A DNA stretch of 64,000 bases from a bacterium (GCA_905221235.1 CAJNCJ010000003.1:1-64000); one strand, 5' to 3'; shown: positions 26,801 through 35,021, numbered from the stretch's first letter. Program-made: numbers and translations. The notes: generated by a model not told the origin, from the sequence alone.

Positions 26801-29800
26801 TGTTATCAGTTTAATTTTTTCAGGATTTGAAAAATCAACCGAAACAATCTTAGGGGCTGTATTATCAATTTTTACAGGAATATAGGAAACCTGCCATGGA
26901 TAATCTTTAGTTAATCTATATTTAAATTTATAGAAATATTGACCTTCCGCAATCGGTTCAAATTGACCTCTTATCTTAGTAGCTGGATCTTGCTTATCAT
27001 TACTTTCTGGTGCATTTTCTTCTCTACCTCTAGGGTTATAGATGAGTCCATCCCATTTCAAGTCACCCCAAACCTTTAGTTTAGAAGATTTGATTCCCTT
27101 TGCATCATTTCTCTTAGAGTTTAAAATTCCTTTAATAAAGTGTTCTCTCGAAATGACTTTTAAGTCTCTTTGATTTTCTCCCTCTTTATTTGTATTTACT
27201 ATTGAAATCATTCCTTCTTCTGCACTTCTTAATACAAGTGGAGAAGGTGTTAATCCTCTCTCAAGTTGAGCATCTTGAGGATTTCCATTTGAATCTAAAG
27301 GATATATTTTAGCAATGTTAGAACCACTTGATGATGGTGCGTTGATCCCTTCGTTATTGAAAGCAAATAATTCTGGATTTTGATCTAGAGATGTTATATT
27401 TTTATCTTTTCTATTTTGTATAACTCCTGCTGGATTAAATTTATCTATACCATGTTCTCCACCAATTCCCTTATTTAAGGTTCCTGGAATTTTTGGTTTA
27501 CCATCATCATCATAACCTTCCATTGTTTTTGATTTTGAACCTTCTTCCCAAGCCCATTTATCAAGGATTGGTTCGTGGTTCCAATTCCCAGCAAATCCCA
27601 TTAGAGGCATCGATAAAGATGGTTGGAAGTTTATTTTCTTCCCGTTAGAGTTTAGAGCTTCCATTTCTTCCACTGACTCAAAATGAATAAATGATTCTAC
27701 AAATTTATTTTTATTTTTAGCCTCTCCAACATTTATAACCGCATTCAAATCAAAGCTAGAATTTGCGCCTATAGTGAAAGTATCATGCTCAAATGTGATA
27801 TTTGCTCCTTTGATTTTTTCTGGATGGATTTCTGGAACAATTTGCTTCCCATCTGGAGATTTTTCATCTTTGTATGTTTCATCCAGTTTTAGTCTATCAG
27901 TTAGAGAATCTGTAGTTATCGCTGATGCTGAAACTTTAAAGGTTAAAGGCCTGTTTGATGTATTGTGAAGCTTAATTGTAAAGTATTTTTTATCTCCTTT
28001 TATTTCTTTAAGAGAAATAGAACCATAAGAGTTTACCAAACCTTTAGAATCCGTGTTTTTAAAAGTAGCTACAACTTCATTTCTCAAAGCATTAGCAACA
28101 TTAATTAAGCCTGCTCCCTGTTGTCTAGGTGATGCAAAGTATTGACTTTTTTCTTTCCAAGACGTTGCATCCATCATAGGCCGTGCAGTATTTTGTAGGG
28201 CAATTTTTGTAAGACTTGTAAGGTCTATTTTGTCATCTCCCTTAAGATTTTTCAAGGCAGGTCTTTCAAGCATTTCCTTTAACTTTGGTCTAATCAAAAC
28301 AGTAGAAGCTGCTACAATTGGAGTTGCCATACTAGTTCCTGACATATAGCCATAAGTTGATTTCCCATTAATGACATTGAGAGTGGATTTAATGTTTTTA
28401 CCTGGTGCTGAGACATCAGGCTTTAAAAGCAAATCTGTTCTCGGTCCCCAAGATGTGGATCCTGCTGGAACTATGATATCTTCTTTATACAATTCTTTGT
28501 CTGTGTCAGGTGCAAACTTAAAGTCAATCTCTTTTTCGTCACCTACATTCGGTTTATTAGAATTGTAGCTTGCCATATCAATTGGATAGTATTGCTCCAA
28601 TTTATCTTTGAAATCTTCCTTACTATTTCTTTTAACTTCAGTTTTTTTATCAGGGTTAATCATGTTCCATAACTTTACACCATCATCTCCTGAAATTGAA
28701 AATACTTGACTAGTAGTTCCTTCATCCTCCTCATATCCCATAGCTGGAAGCTCTGTCCAATTATCTCTATTGTAGTAATTTACAGTATTTACAACCATAA
28801 TGCCACGTGCGCCCTTATCCGTAGCTCTTTTAAAAGAATTTTTTAAATCCTTTGTATAAATTCGATCCATTACTGCAATTTTGCCCTTAAGATCCAAACC
28901 TATCAAATCTTTGTCTTGACCTTTGCCTATATATACAAATTTTAATTTACTAGGAGCTTTTGATCCATCTTCATTTGTTATAATTTTATTTTTATCGAAA
29001 AAGGCCCCTATATTTCTGTATTTAAAACTTTCTCCACCTATGTTAACTTTATCAAACTCAACTGTTTGATTTTTAGCAGATGCGACTGCTATCGCATCTT
29101 CATGTGCTGCAGTTCGTGTTACATTTCCAGTGTCGGTCATTTTCAGATTATTATTTGCCACTAAATCCCATGAAGAACTTGAAGCAGAAGTCGCATAGTT
29201 ACCTGTAGCAACAACCATTGGGATTCCTGCTTTTCTTAATGCTCTAATAGCCTCCCAATATTTCTCGCCTACAAGACCTGTTCCCGTAAAGCCAGATGAT
29301 ACCGAAACAACATCGACATTGTGTTTGATCGAATCTTCAATAGCATGAAACATTGTTTCATCTCCTGCGAAGCCAGATCCTGCGTCAGAGTACATTTTAT
29401 AAGAGAATATCTGTGCATTAGGAGCAATTCCATCTATTCCGTTAAAGTTTTTAATATCTTTTTCAGTATCATTTCCCGCAAGAATCCCTGCAATATGCAT
29501 CCCATGTGGATCAAAATAATCGCTCCCATCATCAGCTTTTTCTACAGTTATTTTACCACCATTATAATAATTGAAAGCATGAGGAATCTTATCACTCAAC
29601 CAGAAATTTTTATCAGTACCTTTTAAGTCTTCTTTTTTAAATCTCATTGAGTCTTTAGCATCATCATCAATCCTCATGGCCTTATGCCTATAATCCGTTC
29701 CCGTATCGATATTTGAAATGACCATACCCCGGCCATCAAAATTTTTCCCAAATTGAGCATTAATGGCCTTTAGGTAATCGATAGCCTCCTCAACTCCAAT

Positions 29801-30409
29801 TTCCTTTCGAGCATGATTCATCATCGGTTGGACTTTCTGTGCCCTTTCAACAGATGAGATACCTTCTATTAGTTTAATCTTATCCAAATTATCTGGAGTT
29901 GTTTCTATTGCAACACCATTAAAAACCGTATCATAAGTATATAAAACTTTTGTATCCTTAACATTGGATAATTCCTTGATTGCTTTTTCTCCAGATTCTT
30001 TATCTTTAAATTCAACAATATAGACAAGTTTATCCTCTTTTTGGGGACTTTCTGGGTCTTTACTTGCAGACGAGTCCGCTTTATCTTCTTGGGATGGATT
30101 GGAATCTTCTTTGATTTTTTCTTCTTCATTGCTAGTTTTGTTATCTATCGCAGATTCTTTACTAACAACTTCTTTTTCCTCAATAACCGTTGTTTTCTTC
30201 TCTTCAGTATCCTTTGAAGTTTCTATAACATTATGAATATCTTCAAGTTTTTCTTTGTTTTCGTTTTGTTTACCTACTACTTTTTCTTTATCAGAAATAT
30301 TTAAAGCATCTTCAGAGCTAGATGTGTCTGCTAGGATTACCTCGTTAGGGACATATGCTGCTAAAATAACTGCAGCTGTGGTTAATGACAATACTGTACT
30401 TTTTTTCAT
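23837..30409 (-). CDS. prtA: Cell-wall-anchored subtilisin-family protease PrtA
   Basis: 2,190 residues, very like pneumococcal PrtA. Signal peptide ~1-28, charged linker to ~125, inhibitor-like propeptide ~126-195. The S8 catalytic domain has Asp235 (ISNIDTGTDY), His302 (DPHGMHIAG) and Ser693 (GYMSGTSMATP), with a PA insert at ~480-600. Long Fn3/Ig-like and repeat regions follow, ending in LPKTG (sorting motif), a hydrophobic helix and LKKKDQD. It is a surface serine protease; the pneumococcal protein is immunogenic and releases antimicrobial peptides from lactoferrin. A short QLDES...SDSTKDV sequence is duplicated near the C-terminus. The start has AAGGA 7 bp ahead. Confidence 0.97.
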   Translation of the reverse strand: MKKSTVLSLTTAAVILAAYVPNEVILADTSSSEDALNISDKEKVVGKQNENKEKLEDIHNVIETSKDTEEKKTTVIEEKEVVSKESAIDNKTSNEEEKIKEDSNPSQEDKADSSASKDPESPQKEDKLVYIVEFKDKESGEKAIKELSNVKDTKVLYTYDTVFNGVAIETTPDNLDKIKLIEGISSVERAQKVQPMMNHARKEIGVEEAIDYLKAINAQFGKNFDGRGMVISNIDTGTDYRHKAMRIDDDAKDSMRFKKEDLKGTDKNFWLSDKIPHAFNYYNGGKITVEKADDGSDYFDPHGMHIAGILAGNDTEKDIKNFNGIDGIAPNAQIFSYKMYSDAGSGFAGDETMFHAIEDSIKHNVDVVSVSSGFTGTGLVGEKYWEAIRALRKAGIPMVVATGNYATSASSSSWDLVANNNLKMTDTGNVTRTAAHEDAIAVASAKNQTVEFDKVNIGGESFKYRNIGAFFDKNKIITNEDGSKAPSKLKFVYIGKGQDKDLIGLDLKGKIAVMDRIYTKDLKNSFKRATDKGARGIMVVNTVNYYNRDNWTELPAMGYEEDEGTTSQVFSISGDDGVKLWNMINPDKKTEVKRNSKEDFKDKLEQYYPIDMASYNSNKPNVGDEKEIDFKFAPDTDKELYKEDIIVPAGSTSWGPRTDLLLKPDVSAPGKNIKSTLNVINGKSTYGYMSGTSMATPIVAASTVLIRPKLKEMLERPALKNLKGDDKIDLTSLTKIALQNTARPMMDATSWKEKSQYFASPRQQGAGLINVANALRNEVVATFKNTDSKGLVNSYGSISLKEIKGDKKYFTIKLHNTSNRPLTFKVSASAITTDSLTDRLKLDETYKDEKSPDGKQIVPEIHPEKIKGANITFEHDTFTIGANSSFDLNAVINVGEAKNKNKFVESFIHFESVEEMEALNSNGKKINFQPSLSMPLMGFAGNWNHEPILDKWAWEEGSKSKTMEGYDDDGKPKIPGTLNKGIGGEHGIDKFNPAGVIQNRKDKNITSLDQNPELFAFNNEGINAPSSSGSNIAKIYPLDSNGNPQDAQLERGLTPSPLVLRSAEEGMISIVNTNKEGENQRDLKVISREHFIKGILNSKRNDAKGIKSSKLKVWGDLKWDGLIYNPRGREENAPESNDKQDPATKIRGQFEPIAEGQYFYKFKYRLTKDYPWQVSYIPVKIDNTAPKIVSVDFSNPEKIKLITKDTYHKVKDQYKNETLFARDQKEHPEKFDEIANEVWYAGAALVNEDGEVEKNLEVTYAGEGQGRNRKLDKDGNTIYEINGAGDLRGKIIEVIALDGSSNFTKIHRIKFADHADEKGMISYYLVDPDQDSSKYQKLGEIAESKFKNLENRKEDSLKKDTTEEENHQDNEESIEEKSSLTIHKTISTIREFESKDLKKLIKKKFREVDDFTSETGKRTEEYDYKYDDKGNIIAYDDGSALEYETEKLDEIKSKIYGVLSPSKDGHFEILGKISNVSKNAKVYYGNNYKSIEIKTTKYDSHSKTMIFDLYANINDIVDGLAFAGDMRFFVKDDDQIKAETTIRMPEKNKETKTEYPYASSYGNIIELGEGDLSKNKPNNLTEMESGKIYSDSEKQQYLLKDNIILRKGYALKVTTYNPGKTDMLEGNGVYSKEDIAKIQKANPNLRVLSEKIIYADSRNVEDGRSTQSVLMSALDGFNIVRYQVFTFKMNDKGEAIDKDGNLVTDPSKLVLFGKDGKEYTGEDKSNVEAIKEDGSTLFIDAKPVNLSMDKNYFNPSKSNKIYVRNPEFYLRGKISDKGGFNWELRVNESVVDNYLIYGDLHIDNTRDFNVKLNVKDGDIMDWGMKDYKANGFPDKVTDMDGNVYLKTGYSDLNAKAVGVHYQFLYDNVKPEVNIDPKGNTSIEYADGKSVVFNIDDKRNNGFDGEIQDKHIYVNGKEYKSFDDIKQLTDKTLNIKIVVKDFARNTTVKEFILNKDTGEVSELKPHTVTVTIQNGKEMSSKIVSEEDFILPVYEGGLEKGYQFDGWEISGVEGKKDAGYVINLSKDTLIKPVFKKIEEKKEEENKPTFDVSKKKDKVQANHNQLDESYRKEDLQRENHSHKSDSTKDVKPTVPVQVNYSQLDESQRSDSTKDVTAPVPDKNDKNFENKKEVYLNEPENVANKHTNIDSKSDTNNSDRLPKTGTVREVFTSLVAGIMFTVGAFLGLKKKDQD

Positions 30410-30549
30410 TTTAATTCCTTACATATTTATTTAAATTCCAATAGATAGAAAACTTTAACTTTGCTAGCCTTTGTTATAAAAAGTTTTACTAAGTATTATC
30501 TAGGAAATAGAGTAGTGCATTTATATATAATTGTTAACTCTCTGAAAAT

Positions 30550-30578
30550 AGTATATCAATTAAAAATTTTTAAGTCAA
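30550..30578 (-). promoter_or_regulatory. Promoter of prtA with possible PsaR and CodY sites
   Basis: TTGACT (30573-30578), 17-bp spacer and extended TGATATACT (-10 at 30550-30555) on the minus strand; leader about 135 nt. The -35 lies in a CTTGACTTAA core flanked by T and A runs, like operators of manganese-sensing DtxR-family repressors; PsaR is known to repress prtA in pneumococcus. TATTTTCAGAGAGTT (30536-30550) matches 12 of 15 bases of the CodY box. Confidence 0.7.
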
Positions 30579-30583
30579 GAAAA

Positions 30584-30766
30584 ATTAATATGCGTTAATT
30601 TGTTTTTTAACACATATTAAAAATATAGAGTCAAAAACTTTCGTAGTTAGCTGGGGTACATTATCAGAACATTCATACCATCAAAAATAGTAGCAATCAA
30701 CTTAAAGCACTAGCAACATCACAAAGTCAAACATCATTGATGAAATATCAGCGCTATTAAACAATA
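30584..30766. other. Intergenic sequence with no recognised feature
   Basis: AT-rich stretch between the prtA promoter and the next terminator. No open frame with a start and ribosome site, no clear repeat and no RNA gene was seen. Confidence 0.4.
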
Positions 30767-30767
30767 T

Positions 30768-30798
30768 AAAAAACCGCTAAGAATAAGACTTAACGGTT
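30768..30798 (-). terminator. Terminator downstream of a BOX element
   Basis: ACCGTTAAG pairs with CTTAGCGGT (one G-U) and is followed by TTTTTT on the minus strand. The only promoter upstream of it before the ABC operon terminator is the one at 31059-31086. Confidence 0.8.
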
Positions 30799-30850
30799 AT
30801 CTTCTACATATCTATTTTTTCAAATCCTCAGTCGTTTATCTACCTATAAC

Positions 30851-30883
30851 CTAAGCTTTACGAGTGCCTTGCTCTGCCAACTG
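30851..30883 (-). pseudogene. 3' end remnant of an unidentified gene
   Basis: Eleven codons read QLAEQGTRKA and stop, abutting the BOX element on one side and with a terminator 53 bp on. The frame continues into the BOX without a start codon. It looks like the tail of a gene whose body was lost; the gene was not identified. Confidence 0.4.
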
Positions 30884-31033
30884 ATACTCAATGAAAATCA
30901 AAGAACAAACTAGGAAGCTAGCCGCAGGTTGCTAAAAGCACTGCTTTTAGGTTGTAGATAGAACTGACAAAGTCAGTAACATATATACGGCAAGGCGAAG
31001 CTGACGTGGTTTGAAGAGATTTTCGAAGAGTAT
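30884..31033 (-). repeat. BOX element (boxA-boxB-boxC), 150 bp
   Basis: On the minus strand it begins ATACTCTTCGAAAATC, includes the typical TACGGCAAGG/GCTGACG boxA core seen here as cggcaaggcgaagctgacg, a single boxB, and ends in boxC (TTGATTTTCATTGAGTAT). It lies between a strong promoter and a terminator. Confidence 0.93.
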
Positions 31034-31058
31034 GAGCTAAATCGGCTATTACACTTAA

Positions 31059-31086
31059 AGTATAGCACTCTGAGAATAGGTGTCAA
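31059..31086 (-). promoter_or_regulatory. Strong promoter reading into a BOX element
   Basis: TTGACA (31081-31086), 16-bp spacer and TATACT (31059-31064) on the minus strand. No gene follows; transcription would run through the BOX to the terminator at 30768, giving an RNA of about 285 nt. Confidence 0.75.
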
Positions 31087-31106
31087 GGAATTTTCATCTC
31101 TATTAG

Positions 31107-31133
31107 AAAAAGCCTGTCCTGAGACAAGGCTTT
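31107..31133 (-). terminator. Terminator of the ABC-2 exporter operon
   Basis: AAGCCTTGTC pairs imperfectly with GGACAGGCTT around TCA, with TTTTTC following on the minus strand. Confidence 0.75.
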
Positions 31134-31146
31134 GAGTTTCTTCATC

Positions 31147-31932
31147 TTAGGACCCAGCACTTTCATAAGAATCCAAGCCCCTGTCCCAGAGTTTAAGGGA
31201 AATACCAAAAAAGACAAGGGAAATCAAAATCAAACCTCCGATGTTAAATATTACATCCTTGTCCTGCAAGAAATAGCTGGCAGGATAGTAGGCCGTAAAG
31301 GCAAAAGGCACGATAAAACTGATTAACCAACGAAGAAATGAATTGTAAATGGAAATGGGATACTTGGCAAAATCATTAAACATATAGAAAATGTAAATCA
31401 TAGCCCCTGACTGTTTGGTCCAAAAAGCGATACTAGCTGTCGCAATTTTTAAAGAAGTATAAATCAAGGTCGCAAAAGGAATACAAACTAGGAAAAGCAG
31501 GAATTTTGGAAGAGTCCAAGCAATGCTAGTTACTGTTGTCGCTAGCAGAATACCACCGACCAAGAGTTCGCCCAAGGCATCAATCTGAAAGGTCTCGACT
31601 AGGATGTGAAAGAGAGGATTGATAGGACGAGTCAGATACTTGTCAAACTCCCCTTTTCGCACCAAGCGTTGCCCCAGTGCCCAGAGATTATCAAAAAAGA
31701 GATGGTCCAACCCCTTAGGAATCAAGGAAAAGCCATAGATAAAGGCAATCTCTTGAAAGGTCCAACCTTCTAGGGATGGAATATGTTGAAAGATGACATT
31801 AAGAAACAAGAGGTTCAAGCCTTGAGTCAAGAAAACTCCCAGTACTCCAACCACAAAATCCACCTTGTATTCCATAATTTGTTTGATGTACTGTCTGATA
31901 AAAATCAGATGCATGCGTTGATATTTTTTCAT
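31147..31932 (-). CDS. ABC-2 type transporter permease (second subunit)
   Basis: 261 residues with six hydrophobic helices and the motif PTRPINPLFHILVETFQID-like region (RPINPLFH, ~100) typical of the uncharacterised COG3694 permeases. It follows the other permease gene with a 1-bp gap and is the last gene of the operon. With its partner and the ATPase it should form an exporter with two different membrane halves. The substrate is unknown; related systems move drugs, peptides or cell-surface material. Confidence 0.88.
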   Translation of the reverse strand: MKKYQRMHLIFIRQYIKQIMEYKVDFVVGVLGVFLTQGLNLLFLNVIFQHIPSLEGWTFQEIAFIYGFSLIPKGLDHLFFDNLWALGQRLVRKGEFDKYLTRPINPLFHILVETFQIDALGELLVGGILLATTVTSIAWTLPKFLLFLVCIPFATLIYTSLKIATASIAFWTKQSGAMIYIFYMFNDFAKYPISIYNSFLRWLISFIVPFAFTAYYPASYFLQDKDVIFNIGGLILISLVFFGISLKLWDRGLDSYESAGS

Positions 31933-31933
31933 A

Positions 31934-32752
31934 CTAACCTCCTTGAATGGTGATAAATGACTGGACTCGTTTCCAAATCAACTGAGACAAGCCCACCATC
32001 ACTAAGAGCCAGAAGAACTGCAAAAGGAGTGCCTGAAGCATCTGATTAGCATCGTATTTCCCAACAATAATCATTACCGGAGTGTAAATCAAGGATGAAA
32101 AAGGCAGGAAGGACAGAATATCTGAAACAACCTTTGGAAAGAAAGCCAAGGGAATCAAACTTCCAGACATAAAAGCCACCAAGGAAGTCTTGAGGAGATT
32201 GGAACCCCATAGATTTTTAAACACAAAGGCAGAAAATCCAAAACAGATATTAAAGAAAAAGTTAATCAGATAGGCCAGCGTTAAGCTAAAAAGATAAAGG
32301 ACAGTTAATCCCAGCACTTCTGCAATCCCTTGCCCAGATAAGATTTTCATCAAAACAATGACACTTAAAAATGGAAGACCAACAGAGATAAAAATCAACC
32401 ACTTGGAACCAAGCTCGGTAAAGAGGTAAGAAGCCGCAAAATGCACTGGTCTCAACAAGCGCATGATAATGGAACCATCCTTGACCTCCTCCCCAATCAT
32501 AAAGGAAGAATCTGACCTAGTAAGAAGATTGGTCACAAAACTCATAATGATGTAGAGGGTGATATCCGCCATACTGAAGCCCTGAATTAAAGACTCCTGG
32601 GAGGAATCAAAGACTGCCTTCCAGAGATAAAAGGCTACAAAAGCCCCCATGACATCCCCAATCCGATAGAGAATAAAGTTGACTCGATAGGTAATCAACT
32701 CCTGAACACCTGCATTGATAAAGGGTTTATAACGTCTCCACAATTTGACCAT
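31934..32752 (-). CDS. ABC-2 type transporter permease (first subunit)
   Basis: 272 residues, about six membrane helices, with a cytoplasmic N-terminus (MVKLWRRYKPFINAGVQELITYR) and the segment EEVKDGSIIMRLLRPVHF that marks COG4587/YjfD-like permeases and probably contacts the ATPase. It sits 1 bp after the ATPase gene and 1 bp before the second permease gene, so the three subunits are made together. Substrate unknown. Confidence 0.88.
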   Translation of the reverse strand: MVKLWRRYKPFINAGVQELITYRVNFILYRIGDVMGAFVAFYLWKAVFDSSQESLIQGFSMADITLYIIMSFVTNLLTRSDSSFMIGEEVKDGSIIMRLLRPVHFAASYLFTELGSKWLIFISVGLPFLSVIVLMKILSGQGIAEVLGLTVLYLFSLTLAYLINFFFNICFGFSAFVFKNLWGSNLLKTSLVAFMSGSLIPLAFFPKVVSDILSFLPFSSLIYTPVMIIVGKYDANQMLQALLLQFFWLLVMVGLSQLIWKRVQSFITIQGG

Positions 32753-32753
32753 C

Positions 32754-33746
32754 TTAGAGCTCCTTTCGGTAGAAGCGGCGGATAATATCCTCGATATCTG
32801 TATCCACCATTTTCAAATCGCGGATTTCAAAATCAGACAGGGTTTGCTTAATAATATCAGCTGATTGGTAGCGAGAACTATCAAACTCAATGTTGAGGCT
32901 ATTCCCCTGTCTATCAATTGTCATATCCGAAAAGCCTTCATAGTGAGAAAGGAGATGACTTTGACCTGGTAGCAGTTCAAAGGAGAGAGTCTTCATCTTG
33001 CCAAATGTTTCCTTGAGCTGGCTCACCGTTCCATCAAAAATCTCCTGCCCCTTGTCAATCATAAAAATCCGATCACAGAGTTGCTCAATATCACTCAAAT
33101 CATGAGTGGTCAGGAGAATAGTAGTTTCTTCCTCCTGATTAATCTGAGTAATAGCACGACGAATGTTATCCTTGACCGAAACGTCCAAACCAATGGTCGG
33201 CTCATCTAAAAAGAGAACCTTGGGATTGTGAAGCAAGGAAGCTGCAATATCCGCCCGCATGCGCTGCCCTAGTGAAAGAGTTCGTACGGGATCCTTGATA
33301 AAGTCCTTCAAATCCAAGACTTCATTCAAAAAATCCATACGCTTATGAAAGAGCGAATCTGGCACATCGTAAATCTCCTTCAAGACCGTGTAGGTCTCTT
33401 GCAGGGCCAAATCCCACCATAGCTGGGTGCGTTGTCCGAAAACGACGCCAATATCTTTGACATAATCTTGACGATTGTCCTGGGGAATCTTGCCGTTAAT
33501 CCGACAAAAACCAGATGTCGGTTTTAAAATCCCTGTCAGCATTTTAATAGTTGTCGACTTCCCAGCTCCATTTGCCCCGATAAAGCCTAGAATCTGCCCC
33601 TTGGGAACCTCAAAGGTCAAATCCTTGACCGCTTCAAAGGTCTGCTTTTCAGGATGAATAAAAGAGCGCAAAGCCCCCTTCAATCCTGGCTCCTTAACAG
33701 TCTTCACAAAATTTTTCTGAAGATGTTCCACTTCTATCATTGCCAT
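32754..33746 (-). CDS. ABC transporter ATP-binding protein
   Basis: 330 residues from the ATG at 33746 (MAMIEVEHL) with GGGAG 7 bp ahead. The nucleotide-binding domain has Walker A GANGAGKST (~57-65), Q-loop GVVFGQRTQLWW, signature TLSLGQRMRAD (a LSLGQ variant usual in this subfamily), Walker B VLFLDEPTIGLD and the H-loop TTHDL. An insert after the first strand and a ~90-residue C-terminal extension fit the COG4586 exporter ATPases. First gene of the operon with two permeases. Confidence 0.92.
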   Translation of the reverse strand: MAMIEVEHLQKNFVKTVKEPGLKGALRSFIHPEKQTFEAVKDLTFEVPKGQILGFIGANGAGKSTTIKMLTGILKPTSGFCRINGKIPQDNRQDYVKDIGVVFGQRTQLWWDLALQETYTVLKEIYDVPDSLFHKRMDFLNEVLDLKDFIKDPVRTLSLGQRMRADIAASLLHNPKVLFLDEPTIGLDVSVKDNIRRAITQINQEEETTILLTTHDLSDIEQLCDRIFMIDKGQEIFDGTVSQLKETFGKMKTLSFELLPGQSHLLSHYEGFSDMTIDRQGNSLNIEFDSSRYQSADIIKQTLSDFEIRDLKMVDTDIEDIIRRFYRKEL

Positions 33747-33776
33747 ATCTATCTCCCTATGGTAAGGAAGAGCAAT

Positions 33777-33782
33777 ATTGTA
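33777..33782 (-). promoter_or_regulatory. Candidate promoter of the ABC-2 exporter operon
   Basis: TACAAT on the minus strand with TTTAGA 17 bp upstream, about 30 bp before the ATPase start. Confidence 0.5.
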
Positions 33783-33982
33783 TTATTGACTACAAATATT
33801 CTAAATCCTTACTTTCTACACCTTCTACATTTTATTATTACAAAAGGCTTTATACCAACCTATTATAGTCCAATAAAAAATGGAATGCAAGCGTTTGCCT
33901 ACAGATTATAAAATTAGAGATTTCTCTCATAAAATGATAGTTTTAATCCAATATTCTGGCTTAATAGTTTCCTTAAAACACT

Positions 33983-34007
33983 AAAAAACCCACCCAATGG
34001 GCAGATT
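33983..34007 (-). terminator. Second copy of the fba-type terminator
   Basis: AATCTGCCCATTGGGTGGGTTTTTT on the minus strand, a stem-loop with T run. About 57 bp including the preceding stop codon match the fba stop-to-terminator segment at 34972-35024. Confidence 0.75.
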
Positions 34008-34037
34008 CTGTATGTATTGTTCAGCTAGATTAAGATT

Positions 34038-34091
34038 TAGCATCTGGAGCATAATGAACAGTTTTTTCCATGTTTCTTAAAAAGCTTTAAT
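34038..34091 (-). pseudogene. Gene 3' end remnant joined to an fba-like terminator
   Basis: Seventeen or so codons read SFLRNMEKTVHYAPDAKS and stop, followed by the duplicated terminator. An in-frame stop lies just upstream and no complete gene can be built. The source gene was not identified. Confidence 0.4.
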
Positions 34092-34104
34092 TATGATTTT
34101 GATA

Positions 34105-34203
34105 GTAGATTGAATAAGGTATGAACAACTCGCTTAGGAAAATCAATCTAATCTCTAGAAATATTTTTAGCAGTCGCAGTGTACTATTTTAGATTCAATC
34201 TAC
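34105..34203. mobile_element. RUP-like MITE, 99 bp, flanked by TA
   Basis: Inverted ends GTAGATTGAAT/ATTCAATCTAC bound a 99-bp unit with TA on both sides, the target-site signature of IS630/mariner elements. Size, ends and the inner GTACACTGCGACTGC-like segment fit RUP, the roughly 107-bp pneumococcal repeat thought to be moved by IS630-Spn1. It carries no gene. Confidence 0.75.
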
Positions 34204-34253
34204 TAGATATAACTTCCATGAAATAGAATATAATCTGACTAAATATGTATATA

Positions 34254-34586
34254 TCAATCGGATTTGTTCCCGATTTCAAACAGTAATCTGTCCAAGCTAC
34301 TTGATTGATGTAACACTCTCAAGATGGTAACTGTATCCTTATCAAAACGATAAAACACTGAATAATTTTTTACTAGTAGTCGTCTAACTTTAATATCTAA
34401 ACTGAGCAATTCCTCTACAATAGCACATCTTTCAGGAAATATTTCTAAGGTTTTAATCCCTTCTGCAATAGCTTCAAAGTGACTCATAGCAGTTTCCGGC
34501 GCTTGAAGCTCATCTGCGATATAATGATAAATGGCTTCCATATCTCCTTCAGCTCTTTTTAAAATATTAATGGTTATTTTAGTCAT
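34254..34586 (-). CDS. RelE/ParE-superfamily toxin
   Basis: 110 residues. The fold-level pattern of RelE/ParE toxins is visible: an N-terminal beta strand (KITINILKRAEGDMEAIYHYI), a helical pair, KTLEIFPERCAIVEELL, then the basic core VRRLLVKNYSVFYRFDKD followed by VTILRVLHQSSSLDRLL. Such toxins cut mRNA on the ribosome or poison gyrase; which applies cannot be read here. The ATG overlaps the antitoxin stop by 4 bp (ATGA), giving coupled translation with antitoxin first. Confidence 0.85.
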   Translation of the reverse strand: MTKITINILKRAEGDMEAIYHYIADELQAPETAMSHFEAIAEGIKTLEIFPERCAIVEELLSLDIKVRRLLVKNYSVFYRFDKDTVTILRVLHQSSSLDRLLFEIGNKSD

Positions 34587-34888
34587 ACGTTCCGTTCCTT
34601 AAATTCTTTAAAGAACTCATTGACAGATCGAACATGACCGTTTTCTGCTTCATGATAAGCTTCAACCATCATTTGTCCAAATCGTTCAGCTGTCATTTCC
34701 TCTACATTCACTGATGAAGGTACATCTGGCAATGCAATTTCAAAAGGGATTTTCTTCGTTAATGATACTTGTTTCAATAATAGTGTAACTAATGTTGATA
34801 TCGGCATCCCAAGCTGCTTCAAAACCTGTTCAGCTGATTGTTTATCTAATTCATCAACTCGAACACTAATTGTAGCTGTTTTTCCCAT
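34583..34888 (-). CDS. RelB/DinJ-family antitoxin
   Basis: 101 residues from the ATG at 34888 (MGKTATISVRVDELDK), with GAGGTG 7 bp ahead; the longer upstream frame crosses the promoter. The N-terminal ribbon-helix-helix (ATISVRVDELDKQSAEQVL ... GMPISTLVTLLLKQV) is typical of RelB/DinJ antitoxins and binds DNA. The acidic C-terminal half (VEEMTAERFGQMMVEAYHEAE) should wrap the toxin. It probably represses its own promoter through the palindrome at 34911-34927. Confidence 0.88.
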   Translation of the reverse strand: MGKTATISVRVDELDKQSAEQVLKQLGMPISTLVTLLLKQVSLTKKIPFEIALPDVPSSVNVEEMTAERFGQMMVEAYHEAENGHVRSVNEFFKEFKERNV

Positions 34889-34910
34889 TCTTATCACCTC
34901 ATTTACGATT

Positions 34911-34948
34911 TGTACTGTAATTGTACAGCAATTTGCATTACTTGTCAA
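34911..34948 (-). promoter_or_regulatory. Toxin-antitoxin promoter and overlapping operator
   Basis: TTGACA (34943-34948), 17-bp spacer and TACAAT (34920-34925) on the minus strand. The palindrome TGTAC-N7-GTACA (34911-34927) covers the -10 box and the start of transcription, as expected for autorepression by the antitoxin complex. Confidence 0.85.
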
Positions 34949-34971
34949 TTAATAATCAATTAGATGTGTAA

Positions 34972-35000
34972 ACAAAAACCCACCCAATGGGCAGGTTTCT
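34972..35000 (-). terminator. Terminator of fba
   Basis: AAACCTGCCCATTGGGTGGGTTTTTG on the minus strand: strong stem-loop with a T run, 22 bp after the stop codon. Confidence 0.9.
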
Positions 35001-35021
35001 GATTTATATGATTAAGCTAGA

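Noticed and set aside
30596..30760. Short open frames between prtA and the BOX element
   Set aside because: No start with a ribosome site and no family recognised; likely chance in AT-rich DNA.
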